Origin: Thiomonas sp.
Lineage (GTDB): Bacteria > Pseudomonadota > Gammaproteobacteria > Burkholderiales > Burkholderiaceae_C
Direction of reading: 5' to 3'
DNA length: 35,907 bases
Assembly (NCBI GenBank): GCA_027311065.1
Contig: DAICZP010000084.1
Location: 1-35,907, forward strand
The notes beneath the pieces are model-generated. The model had not been told where the DNA came from, did no database searches, and worked only from the letters and a program-made list of their open reading frames with translations. Below, piece after piece: positions 1 through 8,490 of the stretch (its first letter is position 1; every line of letters begins with the position of its first letter). The position numbers and the translations under genes are program-made.

Positions 1-299
1 GCGGCGGTCACGTCGGCATGCGGCTGGCGGGCGACGAGAAGCGCCGCCTGGGCAAGATATTCCCACACATATGGATTATCCGGATCGACGCGTCGTGCAG
101 CGTCCAACTGCGCACGGGCGCGAGCAAGCTGCAGTGGCAATGGCGGCGTCGTCCCTGCAAGCATCTGATCAATGGCATGCGCGGGTGCAAGCTGGAGGAA
201 ATCCCCCATTGCCTGCGTCCCGGCCCAGGCGGCGAACGCAAGCACGGCAACGCTCGCCGCGATACGTGCCCACCATGCGCCACGTCGCGCCTCGCCCAT
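1..299 (-). CDS. Partial EPS-operon membrane protein with TPR-like segment (C-terminus beyond left edge)
   Basis: The frame opens with ATG at 299, three bases after the TGA of the phosphatase gene (303-305), and stays open to the window edge, giving 99 codons. The N-terminus is basic (MGEARRGAWW) and is followed by one hydrophobic segment at about residues 11-28, so it is probably a single-pass inner-membrane protein with a periplasmic body. Residues about 56-90 (ARAQLDAARRVDPDNPYVWE) look like a tetratricopeptide helix pair with the usual DPDNPYVW turn. The tight spacing makes it the seventh gene of the leftward EPS operon. Similar small TM-plus-TPR proteins (VpsP-type) occur in other proteobacterial EPS operons. 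That match is from memory and the missing C-terminus prevents a firm name. Confidence 0.7.
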   Translation of the reverse strand, partial: MGEARRGAWWARIAASVAVLAFAAWAGTQAMGDFLQLAPAHAIDQMLAGTTPPLPLQLARARAQLDAARRVDPDNPYVWEYLAQAALLVARQPHADVTA

Positions 300-302
300 C
301 GA

Positions 303-1034
303 TCAGACCCCTTCGAGTGCAAGCCCGAGCAGGCGCGCTGGATTGCTGCGCGTCAACCGCTGCGCCAGGACATCCTGTCCACGCTGCGTCAGCAGGTCAC
401 GGGCCTGGCTGAGGATGGGTGGGCGGCGCGTGGCGTCATGCGCATCCGTGGCCAATGCAAACACCATGTCGTCGTCCAGGAACCGCTCCGAAGCCGCTCG
501 CGCCGCCTCCCCGAAGTGTCCCAGCACCGAGCCGGCCGTGAGTTGCAGGAGGCAGCCCATGTCGACGAACGGCTTGATGCGGGCGGGCTGCGCCATGACG
601 TCCTTGTTGCGCTCCGGGTGTGCAATGAGGGGGCGCACGCGCTGGCTCACCAGCCAGCGAACGAAGCGATCGGATCCCGCCGGGATGTGGGAGTGCGGAA
701 ACTCGAGCAGCATGACCCGGTCGCCTCCCATCAGACCCATGAACGGTACGGCGTCAGTCGCAAGCATGTCCATCAGTTCGGGGCCAATGCGCACTTCGCC
801 ACCGCCGCGAACCTGCAATGCGATGCCTGCGTTGTCCAGCGCGGCCTGAAACGCCGCGACGCGCGCCGTGATGGATGACCGGTCGTTGTCGTAGCGACCC
901 AGATGCACGTGGGGGGTCAGCACGCTGAGCTTGATGCCGTCGGCCACGGCCATGCGTGCCAGGCCGAGCGCGCGATCAAGGTCCTCGGCGCCGTCGTCGA
1001 CGCCGGGCAACAGATGGCAATGGAGATCGATCAT
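303..1034 (-). CDS. PHP-family protein-tyrosine phosphatase (CpsB/YwqE type)
   Basis: Predicted metal-dependent tyrosine phosphatase of 243 aa that would dephosphorylate the BY-kinase encoded immediately upstream. The PHP signature is complete: HCHLLPGVDDG at residues 5-15, TPHVH near 40-44, then an EFPHSH segment, an AHPERN motif and ATDAH near the C-terminus. These supply the His/Asp/Glu ligands of the trinuclear metal centre. I chose ATG 1034 because the family starts with M-I-D-L-H-C-H. The frame is open further upstream, but that would add 15 residues overlapping the kinase gene. A GGGGG stretch lies 6-7 bases before the start. Many proteobacterial EPS operons use a low-molecular-weight phosphatase (Wzb) here; this one has the PHP type best known from Firmicutes. 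It follows the kinase gene by 13 bases. Confidence 0.92.
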   Translation of the reverse strand: MIDLHCHLLPGVDDGAEDLDRALGLARMAVADGIKLSVLTPHVHLGRYDNDRSSITARVAAFQAALDNAGIALQVRGGGEVRIGPELMDMLATDAVPFMGLMGGDRVMLLEFPHSHIPAGSDRFVRWLVSQRVRPLIAHPERNKDVMAQPARIKPFVDMGCLLQLTAGSVLGHFGEAARAASERFLDDDMVFALATDAHDATRRPPILSQARDLLTQRGQDVLAQRLTRSNPARLLGLALEGV

Positions 1035-1047
1035 GGACGCCCCCGGC

Positions 1048-3261
1048 TCAACTCTCCTTCGTGTAGTAACCGCCCGCATCCTTGCCGTAGGCCGAATAAC
1101 CAGCGTAATCGCCGTAGTGGGATTCAGCTTTCTTGAAGTCGAGTTGATTCAGGACGACACCGAACAGCGCCGCGTTGGCATTGTGAAGCGCGCGCAAGCA
1201 ACGGCGCGCGAGCTGGTACGGCGTCGAATTCGCCTTCATGACGAAAATCACTCCAGTGGCATGGGTGGCCAGGATCATCGCGTCACTGACCAGGTGCACC
1301 GGGGGCGAGTCGAGAATGACGATCTCATACTCGCGGGACAGGGAAATGACGAGGTCCTTGAAGCGCTGCGACAGCAGCAGCTCCAGGGGATTGGGAGGCA
1401 CAGGCCCCGCGCCCAGAATATGCAAGGTGCTGCCTTCCATCTGCTGCACGCATTCATTGAACTCCGCCTCCCCCGAGACCAGGGACGACAGCCCGCGCAG
1501 CGAGGGCTCGATCCCGAGTGCGGCCGAGAGCCGAGGACGCCGCATGTCAGCGTCGATCAACAACACGCGCTTCGTCTGCGCATGCGACAGCGCGAGATTC
1601 GCTGCGAACGTGGTCTTTCCCTCACCCGGAACGGAGGACGTCACCACTAGAACTTTATTTGGGGCATCGATGGCAGACAGCAACACTCCCGTACGAGCCG
1701 TCCGAATTGCCTCGGAAAACTGTGCGCGTGGCTCGTCGAGGTAGCGCCGGCCCACCTCGCCCTTGCCCTTGAGCAACGGCAGGACTGTCAGGATAGGCTG
1801 CCCCAGCTTGATGCCCACCTCCTCGGATGTCCGCACCGTGGTGTCGAGGCGCTCGAGCAACAAGGCCACGCCGACGCCAAGGGCGATCCCCAGCGCAAGC
1901 GCCACCAGGACCGCCTGTGCCTTTTTCGGGCGCACCGGAACCGACGGCGCCACCGCTGGATCGACGACCCGCGCCACCGGCTTGGTCAGATCTTCCGCAG
2001 CGGACGTTTCCTTGAAGCGCTGCAGGAACATGTTGTAGAGCTGCTGGTTCGTCTGCACGTCGCGCTGCAGATCGTTGAGCGCAAATTGCTTCTGGTTTGC
2101 GCTCTGGATACTACCCTTGACCTGCGACACCGCACCCGAGAGCGCGCGCTCGTTCGAACGCGCGACCTGATAGGCCTGCTCGACGCTGGCAACGACCTGG
2201 GCGATCTGGCGCTGCATGCTGTCGCGCGCCTGCGCAAGGTCGGCTTGCGCCTGGATCATCTGGATCGCTTTCGGCCCATAGACTTTGGACAATTCAGAAA
2301 CCTTGCGCTCCTTTTCCGCCTCGATCTCTTTCAATCGCCCGACCACCGGGTCCTTGAGCACCACCGGTAGCGTATCGAGCGACTTGCCGGCGGCTTTCGC
2401 GGCTTCGATTTGCTGATAGGCGCTCGCCGCCTCCGCACTTTGCATGCGCGCAGCAACCAGATTGGTCACCAGACCGGCGAGCTGGTTCTCTGATCCACTG
2501 AGCTCGGCGCCGTTGACGTCGATGATGTGCTCTTTGTCTCGAAAATCCTGGAGCGCAGACTCGGATTTCTGCAGCTGCGCCTTCAGCCCCGCCAGATGTT
2601 CGTCCAACCACGCATTGGCTTGCTGTGCCATGCGGAACTTGGACTCCATGTCATTCTTGATGTAGGTATTGGCGAATGCATTGGCGATGCGCGCCGCCAT
2701 GGCCGGATCAGGCGCCGCATACGAGATCGTGATCAAGTTGCTCAAGCCCATCGGCGCGATGGTGAGATTCGCCTGCAACACATTGGTCACGGCGTTCTGC
2801 TTTGCCTCTTCAGTCATCGGCGTCGATCGACCGATCCCAAGGCTGTGCATGGTCCGTGCAAGCCAGGAAACATGGAGGTCAGGATCGAACTCCGGGTCGT
2901 GCGCGAGGTCGAGTTCCTTCGCCACGATGGCCGCGAGTTCGCGCGAACGCAGGATTTGCGCCTGCGTCTGCACTTCCTCCGTGCCTTTCTGCATCGCGCC
3001 ACCGTACAGGTCTTCGATCGACAGCAGATTGCCTCGATTCGCTTCGAGCACGAGTGTCGCCGTCGAAGAATAGACCGGCTGGATCAGTGAAACGATCACC
3101 CCGGTCAGCAACGCGAGCGCGAGGCCGAGCCCGATCACCGCCCACTTGTACTTCACCAGCGTGCGCCAGTACGTGAGCAGTTCGAGGCTATCCTCGGGAA
3201 GTTGCGATTCGCCCTTGATGGAGAGGTGCCCCGGGCCGGACTGAGCTTGCGTGCTGGTCAT
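1048..3261 (-). CDS. Wzz-type chain-length determinant fused to BY-family tyrosine kinase (Wzc-like)
   Basis: A 737-aa inner-membrane polysaccharide co-polymerase with a cytoplasmic autokinase domain, controlling EPS chain length and export together with the Wza-like protein. The N-terminal Wzz domain has TM1 at about residues 37-57. A long periplasmic coiled-coil region follows (about 150-420) and TM2 lies near 448-470. The kinase has Walker A (SSVPGEGKTT) near 543, Walker A' (LLIDADMRRPR) near 570 and Walker B (VILDSPPV) near 650. The last 20 residues carry a tyrosine cluster (YGDYAGYSAY, then YY), the usual autophosphorylation target. The start overlaps the stop of the export gene by one base (TAATG), so translation is probably coupled. 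The paired phosphatase follows directly. Confidence 0.95.
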   Translation of the reverse strand: MTSTQAQSGPGHLSIKGESQLPEDSLELLTYWRTLVKYKWAVIGLGLALALLTGVIVSLIQPVYSSTATLVLEANRGNLLSIEDLYGGAMQKGTEEVQTQAQILRSRELAAIVAKELDLAHDPEFDPDLHVSWLARTMHSLGIGRSTPMTEEAKQNAVTNVLQANLTIAPMGLSNLITISYAAPDPAMAARIANAFANTYIKNDMESKFRMAQQANAWLDEHLAGLKAQLQKSESALQDFRDKEHIIDVNGAELSGSENQLAGLVTNLVAARMQSAEAASAYQQIEAAKAAGKSLDTLPVVLKDPVVGRLKEIEAEKERKVSELSKVYGPKAIQMIQAQADLAQARDSMQRQIAQVVASVEQAYQVARSNERALSGAVSQVKGSIQSANQKQFALNDLQRDVQTNQQLYNMFLQRFKETSAAEDLTKPVARVVDPAVAPSVPVRPKKAQAVLVALALGIALGVGVALLLERLDTTVRTSEEVGIKLGQPILTVLPLLKGKGEVGRRYLDEPRAQFSEAIRTARTGVLLSAIDAPNKVLVVTSSVPGEGKTTFAANLALSHAQTKRVLLIDADMRRPRLSAALGIEPSLRGLSSLVSGEAEFNECVQQMEGSTLHILGAGPVPPNPLELLLSQRFKDLVISLSREYEIVILDSPPVHLVSDAMILATHATGVIFVMKANSTPYQLARRCLRALHNANAALFGVVLNQLDFKKAESHYGDYAGYSAYGKDAGGYYTKES

Positions 3262-3935
3262 TAGAAAAAGCTTTCTTCCACCTTGAGCGTATCGCCCGGG
3301 TTCACTGCGCCGCCGAGTTCGATGTGGCGCGAAGTCTCGGTCGGATCTCCTTCACGCACAATGAAAATCTTGTCGGGTGAGGCGCGCTCGGTGAAACCCC
3401 CCGCCATCGCGACGGCCTTGCGCACACTCAACCCAGGCTCGAACGAATAGGCGCCCGGCTTCATGACCTGTCCGTAGATGAAAAATGGACGGTACTGTTC
3501 GATGTCAACCGAAACCTGGGGATTCACCAGATAGCCGTTGCGCAGGCCTTTGGCGATGGCCCGCTCAAGCTGATCCAGGGTCATCCCCACGGCAGACACC
3601 GTTCCGAAGGGAAAGGACATCATGCCGGTTCCGGAGAGTTTGAGCTTGGTGCGCGTGAGGTCCGGCTGGCCGTAGACCGAGATATCGATGATGTCACCCG
3701 CACCGAGGTGATACCCGTTGGCTTCCGCCCAGGCACGCTTGAGGGATGCCGTCATCGGCGCGCCAACGCCGACAGCCGATGCCGCCGCCGCGGACGCGGC
3801 CACCGCCGCAGAAGCCGATACCGATGCCGCCGCAGACGCCGCCGATGTCTGCGCTCCGCCCCAGGCCACGCCCCAGAGGGCCGCCATGGCCGTCAGCACG
3901 CAGGCACGAAAAATATTGGACCAACGCTTCATCAT
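3261..3935 (-). CDS. Polysaccharide export protein (Wza/GumB family, short form)
   Basis: A 224-aa periplasmic/outer-membrane export protein expected to form or contribute to the EPS exit channel. A signal peptide (about residues 1-28, ending AWGGA) is followed by an unusual Ala/Ser-rich stretch at about 30-58. The poly_export domain starts at HLGAGDIIDISVYGQ (about 75). One SLBB-type domain follows (FIYGQVMKPGAYSF, then VRKAVAMAGGFT). There is no lipobox cysteine, so unlike E. coli Wza it is not predicted to be a lipoprotein. At 224 aa it is much shorter than Wza (about 380 aa) and has a single SLBB domain, like GumB-type proteins. An AGGAG lies about 10 bases before ATG 3935; ATG 3932 is an equivalent alternative. 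It ends in a TAATG overlap with the kinase gene. Confidence 0.92.
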   Translation of the reverse strand: MMKRWSNIFRACVLTAMAALWGVAWGGAQTSAASAAASVSASAAVAASAAAASAVGVGAPMTASLKRAWAEANGYHLGAGDIIDISVYGQPDLTRTKLKLSGTGMMSFPFGTVSAVGMTLDQLERAIAKGLRNGYLVNPQVSVDIEQYRPFFIYGQVMKPGAYSFEPGLSVRKAVAMAGGFTERASPDKIFIVREGDPTETSRHIELGGAVNPGDTLKVEESFF

Positions 3936-3952
3936 GCCACCGGACTCCTGCC

Positions 3953-5233
3953 TTACAGCGCCGCGTCAAGCGTCAGCATCGTGATGTTCTCGTTGAAATC
4001 CCAGATATTCTGGTTCGAGGTGCGCTTCTGCACGATGTCTTCCAGGCCGACGTGGTAGCGGCGTCCCAGCGCGTAGCTGACCTTGAGTCCAGCGCCATAG
4101 CGCTTGTCCCGACGGCCCGAACCGAGGAAGTTGTCATCGTAACCAAGCAGCGACGCCGTGGAGGTGATCCGGGAGGTCCAACCGTAATCCCAGCTCAGCA
4201 CCGCACCCTGGCTGACCTCATAGGACACGAGATTGTTGGCCCACTCGTTGTACTGGCGTGAGCCATCCAGATTGAACACCGAGTAGGTGCGCGGCGCCCA
4301 GCGCACGCTGGCGTCCCAGGCCAGACCGGTGTTTCCGGAGCCCCCGGCGTCCATTTTCATGTGCATCAGGCCGACGTTGACCTGCCCGGTGGTCTTCGCC
4401 GTGGCCTCCCATTTCACGCCAACCGTGGCGCGCTGCTGCGTCGCGTTGGAGTTGATGCCGACCGCGGGGGTGGGATACGTGTCGCGCTGGTTCGCCAGCT
4501 CAAACACCACCTGCGTCTTGGGCCGGATCCGGTAGTAGAAGCGACCGATCAAGCGCGCCTCGTTGAGGTCGTACTGGCGCATGACCGCCTGATCCGTGGT
4601 GTACCGCTGCTGGCGATAGTCCGCCTCGACCTCGACTTGCCCCTTTGCACCCGCTGTGCCGTAGTGCACGACTGCCTGCACCAGCGGACTTTTCCAACGC
4701 TCCACGTTGTTGGTGTTGACGTAGGCGTTCGCGTTGTCATGCCCCAGACTGTAGTCCAGTTTCAGGGTGGACTTGAGGCGGCTGCTCCACTCCTTGGCGG
4801 CATCGACGCCAAAGTCGCTGTCGTTGTAGTTGTACGAAGACGCCGACCCGTAACGCATGATCCTGCCGCTGTAATAGGCATCGAAGCGTGCCGTCCCAAA
4901 ATTGCGCGTCAGGCTTGCCGTCGGCGTGTAGAGGACGAAGTTGGAGGCCGTCTTCGCCGGACCGTTCACGAGGTTCACATTGCTGTCGTGACCGATGTTC
5001 ACCCCGAAATCGAACTTCAGCAGGAAGCGGTCGATGTAAACACCACGACCCCGGCTCTGGCCGATGCTCGCCGCAGGAGGCTGGTAACCGCCAACGCCCG
5101 CGGAGTAGGTGTTGTAGACATCAGAAACCGCAGCATTGGCAGAGGACTGGATCTCCTGAGCATGCGCGTGCGCACCCGCCAGCAGCGCCGCAAGGACCGT
5201 GAGCTTGAGCGCGGGCTTCAATGTCGCTTCCAT
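3953..5233 (-). CDS. EPS outer-membrane beta-barrel protein (EpsL-like)
   Basis: A 426-aa predicted outer-membrane beta-barrel. A clean signal peptide (MEATLKPALKL, hydrophobic core, cleavage after AHAHA) is followed by many alternating amphipathic strands rich in Tyr, Trp, Arg and Asn, for example FDAYYSGRIMRYGS and VEVEADYRQQRYTT. The frame is open up to 5404, but ATG 5233 is preferred: it has GGGGAAG about 6 bases upstream and starts a proper signal peptide, whereas longer versions bury it. The operon position next to the Wza-like gene and the all-barrel pattern fit EpsL-type proteins, which are thought to assist EPS secretion across the outer membrane. No catalytic motif is visible. The barrel call is firmer than the EpsL name. 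Confidence 0.8.
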   Translation of the reverse strand: MEATLKPALKLTVLAALLAGAHAHAQEIQSSANAAVSDVYNTYSAGVGGYQPPAASIGQSRGRGVYIDRFLLKFDFGVNIGHDSNVNLVNGPAKTASNFVLYTPTASLTRNFGTARFDAYYSGRIMRYGSASSYNYNDSDFGVDAAKEWSSRLKSTLKLDYSLGHDNANAYVNTNNVERWKSPLVQAVVHYGTAGAKGQVEVEADYRQQRYTTDQAVMRQYDLNEARLIGRFYYRIRPKTQVVFELANQRDTYPTPAVGINSNATQQRATVGVKWEATAKTTGQVNVGLMHMKMDAGGSGNTGLAWDASVRWAPRTYSVFNLDGSRQYNEWANNLVSYEVSQGAVLSWDYGWTSRITSTASLLGYDDNFLGSGRRDKRYGAGLKVSYALGRRYHVGLEDIVQKRTSNQNIWDFNENITMLTLDAAL

Positions 5234-5299
5234 GAACTTCCCCGATTGAGTGAAGGCGGCGAAACCTCGCCATGAATGTTTCATTATTTTTAGGTGTGA

Positions 5300-5308
5300 A
5301 TTATCGCA
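5300..5308 (-). promoter_or_regulatory. Possible internal extended -10 promoter ahead of the barrel gene
   Basis: On the minus strand the sequence reads TGCGATAAT, an extended -10 (TGn plus GATAAT, 5 of 6 to consensus). It overlaps the TAA stop of the polymerase/ligase gene. It is followed by an AT-rich stretch (5281-5300) that stands out in this GC-rich locus and sits about 60 bases before ATG 5233. No good -35 is visible. It could give the export genes some expression independent of the upstream part of the operon. Confidence 0.3.
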
Positions 5309-6836
5309 GATCAAACCGCGCTCGAACACGAGAAATACCATGCCGGGCCCGGCGAGCCTCGATCCAGTGTGGCAAAGCCAGCAACCAGAGAAACAGGACG
5401 CCATTGGTCGGATTTTGAAGATTGAAGTCGACGGTCGAGTGAATCAGTATTTCCGTGACCCCCATGACGGAGGCGAAGGCGAGTCCGCGTTCAAGCGCGG
5501 AGCTGTTGCTGCGCAGCAACAAATTCCATCCGCGCCATTGGCTCCATCCAAGCAGGGCACCCAGCAGCACGAGACCGATCAACCCCGACTCGACCCCGAA
5601 TTCGACGAAATCATTGTGGGCATGATCGTAGAAACCGGTCACGTCCCTGGGCTTGTAAGGCAGGTAGGCCAGAAAAAACGTTCCCCCTCCGACGCCAGCG
5701 ATCGGGAAATCCTCCAGCATTCTCAGCGCGCGCTCGCCGGGCGCCACGCGCTGCTCGACAGTTTGTTCCCGGTCGTGGACACCAGGCCCGGCATTCCGGA
5801 GATGGGTTTCATCGAGCCGTTGCACCACGCGGTCGATTCCCACCACGTCACCGATGATGAGCACGTCCAGCACCAGGATACTGATCATGAACACCGCGAC
5901 CACCCGCGCCACGTCGACCGCGACCTCGCCGCGGCGCCGCAGCGCCACCAGCGTTGCCCCACCGACCAGCCATAACGACATGAAAAATGCAGCGTTACCC
6001 ATGCGCGACCGACTGGCGATCAGGGCAATGACGAACACGATCAGAAACACGCGCAATGGCGCTTTGCTACTTGCGAAAAACCGCGCGAACCCTTGCACGG
6101 CGCGCAACAGTGGCGTACGCCCGCCGGCGGGAGGAGCACGCCCCAACAGGGCGATCATCCAGCCGATACCCAGCGCCAGCATCAGTTCCATATAGCCGGC
6201 GAAATGATTCTGGTACACGAATGTCCCACGTGCCCGCAGGCCCTGATCGACGTGGGTAAAAAACAAGGTGTAGGACGCACCGGCAGCGAACAACACCACC
6301 CCCAGGGTCGCTTCGACGACACCCGCGGCAAGCCAGACCCACACCAATTTCGCCAGGCGCAAACGATTATCGAACACCCGCAGCAGCAGCCACTGGATGA
6401 ACAGCATCAGCACGGCGCGGGCCAGGTAAGCCCGCGTCGAATATGGGTCCAGCGACAGCGGCGCGAACGCCGCATGCTCGACGGGGAAGCCGGGTATGCG
6501 GGAATGTTCGAGCAATGCGTGCACGAACGCGGGCACCGGCACGAGCTGCAATCCGATCCATGCCGCCCAGGCAGCGAGAAGGCCCATGTGCAGGCGCATT
6601 CCATGCGGGACGCCAAACGCTTGCCCGCGTTGCAGAATCGCCGGTGCGCGCCACAATTGCGCAACCGTGAGCAGCGCGACGATGGCGAGCCAACCGCCTT
6701 CGATCCAGATCCGGTTGCTCGCCAGTGGCCAAGGCATCACGAACAGCATCAACAGCAGCACGACCCCACCGGGGCCGATGGCCGCGGCGTCTCGGCTCTG
6801 AAGCCCCTCAGTAGGCGTTTTTGCTATTGAATCCAC
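5301..6836 (-). CDS. O-antigen ligase/polymerase family membrane protein (Wzy_C domain)
   Basis: A 511-aa polytopic inner-membrane protein with about 10-12 hydrophobic segments. Near residues 400-420 it has the family hallmark HAHNDFVEFGVESGLIG in the large periplasmic loop region, followed by a conserved HSTVDFNLQNP segment near the C-terminus. Both are typical of WaaL/Wzy_C enzymes, which polymerise lipid-linked repeat units or transfer glycans. In this operon the most likely job is EPS polymerisation. The start is GTG at 6836, 29 bases inside the preceding sugar-transferase gene, with no clear Shine-Dalgarno; a later internal start would remove the first membrane segment. A second polymerase-like protein is encoded at 13260-14768, so assignment of the true Wzy is open. 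Confidence 0.88.
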   Translation of the reverse strand: MDSIAKTPTEGLQSRDAAAIGPGGVVLLLMLFVMPWPLASNRIWIEGGWLAIVALLTVAQLWRAPAILQRGQAFGVPHGMRLHMGLLAAWAAWIGLQLVPVPAFVHALLEHSRIPGFPVEHAAFAPLSLDPYSTRAYLARAVLMLFIQWLLLRVFDNRLRLAKLVWVWLAAGVVEATLGVVLFAAGASYTLFFTHVDQGLRARGTFVYQNHFAGYMELMLALGIGWMIALLGRAPPAGGRTPLLRAVQGFARFFASSKAPLRVFLIVFVIALIASRSRMGNAAFFMSLWLVGGATLVALRRRGEVAVDVARVVAVFMISILVLDVLIIGDVVGIDRVVQRLDETHLRNAGPGVHDREQTVEQRVAPGERALRMLEDFPIAGVGGGTFFLAYLPYKPRDVTGFYDHAHNDFVEFGVESGLIGLVLLGALLGWSQWRGWNLLLRSNSSALERGLAFASVMGVTEILIHSTVDFNLQNPTNGVLFLWLLALPHWIEARRARHGISRVRARFDLR

Positions 6837-8205
6837 GGAACGCTGTCAGAAAGATGATTCGCAGATCGAACAACAACGACCAGTTCCTCATGTAGTACAG
6901 GTCATACTCGACCCGTTTACGCATTTTCTCGAGCGTATCCGTCTCGCCGCGCCAACCGTTGATCTGGGCCCACCCGGTGATGCCTGGCTTGACCTTGTGG
7001 CGCAGCATGTAGCCATGGATCAGGCGCCTGTATTCTTCATTGTGCGCGATGGCGTGGGGCCGTGGCCCGACAATCGACATGCGCCCCTGCAGGACGTTGA
7101 TGAACTGCGGCAATTCGTCGAGTGACGTACGGCGCAGGAACGCGCCCAGGCGCGTCACCCGCGTATCACCGCGGCGCGCCTGCACCACCGTGTCGCCATC
7201 TTCGCTGACCGTCATCGAGCGGAATTTCCAGACCTCGACGATCTGGCCGTTGAGGCCGTACCGACGCTGCCGGAACAGCACTGGCCCGGGCGACGTCAGC
7301 TTGATCGCAGCTGCGATCACCGCCAGCAAGGGTGAGATCAGAATCAGGATCAGCGCTCCAAGCGCCAGATCCTCGAGCCGCTTGAGGGACCCGTCGACAC
7401 CGAAGAACGGCGTGCTGTAGATACTGATCACCGGGTAACCGCCGACCTCGGCCCAACTGGCGTGCATCATGTCAAAAATGAAAGCGTCGGGCACCACGTA
7501 GACCGAGACTGTCGTATCAGCGAGCGCGTTGACGATTTGCACGATACGACCTTGCGCGTGCAGGGGCAGCGTGACGTAGACCTCGTCGATCTTGCCCTGG
7601 CGTGCATCGCGCAACAGATCCCGGGTGTTGCCGAGAAGGCCCAGCGCACCGGGTGACAGCCGGTCCGGTGTGCGGTCGTCGTAGGCACCCGCAATTGTTG
7701 CCCCCATCCAGGTCGCATTGCCGATGTGCTCGGCAATGCGATGCGCGGCGGGACTGACGCCTGCGAACGCAATGGTCCGGCGTGCCGTGCCACGCTGCGC
7801 GTTGATGCGGTTGCGTTGCCGCAGGTTGAGGCGCCAGACACCCATCAGGCCCGGCACGGCCACAGCCCAGACACCGAGCAAAAGACGCGAAAACGCGTCT
7901 GACACCTTGAAGGCGAACGCCATCCCCAGCAAGGTCGAAAGCACGGCGACCCAGACCAGCACCAATCGACCGATCTCGACCGGCAATGGTTGCATGCGCC
8001 ACGACCTGTAAAGCCCTGCAAGTTGTGCGAAGACGATGAAAAGGGCAGCCGCGAGCGTCTGCAGCAGCAGGTAGTTCGCGTCGAGTCGCCTGCCGAGCGT
8101 CAGGTTGAGCGCCGGCATCGCAAACACGAGAATGGCCGCGTCAACAGCGCGCAGCTGCACTGCTGCACTGGCGTCGTCGGCGCGCCTCAGCCCGGTCCTG
8201 CCCAT
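6808..8205 (-). CDS. Undecaprenyl-phosphate sugar phosphotransferase (WcaJ/PssY-type polyprenyl-phosphate hexose-1-P transferase)
   Basis: A 465-aa priming enzyme that moves a sugar-1-phosphate, probably glucose or galactose, from a UDP-sugar to undecaprenyl phosphate at the inner membrane, starting the repeat unit. Four N-terminal membrane segments are followed by a nucleotide-binding-like domain (AGVSPAAHRIAEHIG). A fifth hydrophobic hairpin (LALGALILILISPLLAVIAA, near 280-300) precedes the bacterial sugar-transferase domain. That domain has WKFRSM, TSLDELPQFINVL, SIVGPRPHA and KPGITGWAQINGWRGE in the expected order. A GAGG lies nine bases before ATG 8205. It is the first gene of the leftward operon, just downstream of the divergent control region. 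Confidence 0.95.
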   Translation of the reverse strand: MGRTGLRRADDASAAVQLRAVDAAILVFAMPALNLTLGRRLDANYLLLQTLAAALFIVFAQLAGLYRSWRMQPLPVEIGRLVLVWVAVLSTLLGMAFAFKVSDAFSRLLLGVWAVAVPGLMGVWRLNLRQRNRINAQRGTARRTIAFAGVSPAAHRIAEHIGNATWMGATIAGAYDDRTPDRLSPGALGLLGNTRDLLRDARQGKIDEVYVTLPLHAQGRIVQIVNALADTTVSVYVVPDAFIFDMMHASWAEVGGYPVISIYSTPFFGVDGSLKRLEDLALGALILILISPLLAVIAAAIKLTSPGPVLFRQRRYGLNGQIVEVWKFRSMTVSEDGDTVVQARRGDTRVTRLGAFLRRTSLDELPQFINVLQGRMSIVGPRPHAIAHNEEYRRLIHGYMLRHKVKPGITGWAQINGWRGETDTLEKMRKRVEYDLYYMRNWSLLFDLRIIFLTAFRGFNSKNAY

Positions 8206-8226
8206 CGCGACTTACCTCGGTGCGAC

Positions 8227-8246
8227 GCGGGCACAAACGTGCCCGC
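8227..8246 (-). promoter_or_regulatory. Perfect 8-bp stem-loop in the EPS operon leader
   Basis: GCGGGCAC pairs perfectly with GTGCCCGC across a 4-base loop. It lies 8 bases before the GAGG ribosome binding site and 21 bases before the start of the priming transferase. It has no T-tract, so it is not a classic terminator. It could affect translation initiation, mRNA stability or protein binding at the operon's 5' leader. The structure is visible; the function is inferred. Confidence 0.5.
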
Positions 8247-8346
8247 TGTCGCCACAAACCTCGACATTGATATGCCGCACCCAATGATGATTTGCCAATG
8301 ATCGCCCCCAGAGCCATCACGGCCTGTATCTTTGTTAAAAACTCCA

Positions 8347-8375
8347 ATGTTGAATTGGCGTTCGTAGCTTGTCAA
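8347..8375 (-). promoter_or_regulatory. Candidate sigma-70 promoter for the leftward EPS operon
   Basis: The minus strand has a perfect -35 TTGACA (8375-8370), a 17-base spacer and a weak -10 CAACAT (8352-8347, 3 of 6). A start near 8340 would give a leader of about 135 bases containing the hairpin at 8227-8246. The poor -10 suggests either an activated promoter or a different -10 in the AT-rich stretch that follows (GTTTTTAACAAAGAT). Confidence 0.4.
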
Positions 8376-8481
8376 GCATTGTCAGCATCGGCGCAACCTG
8401 AAACTGTTGCAATCAACCATTCGGATGCTATTGCACGATGCAAACTACCGCGGCAATGGGTCGCGATCCGCCTGAAGGCCC

Positions 8482-8490
8482 TGTTAGACT
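8482..8490 (+). promoter_or_regulatory. Possible extended -10 for the rightward glycosyltransferase operon
   Basis: TGTTAGACT fits TGn plus a 4-of-6 -10 (TAGACT). It sits 24 bases before ATG 8515. There is no recognisable -35 at the right distance and no Shine-Dalgarno before the start, so the first gene would have a very short leader. Confidence 0.25.
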
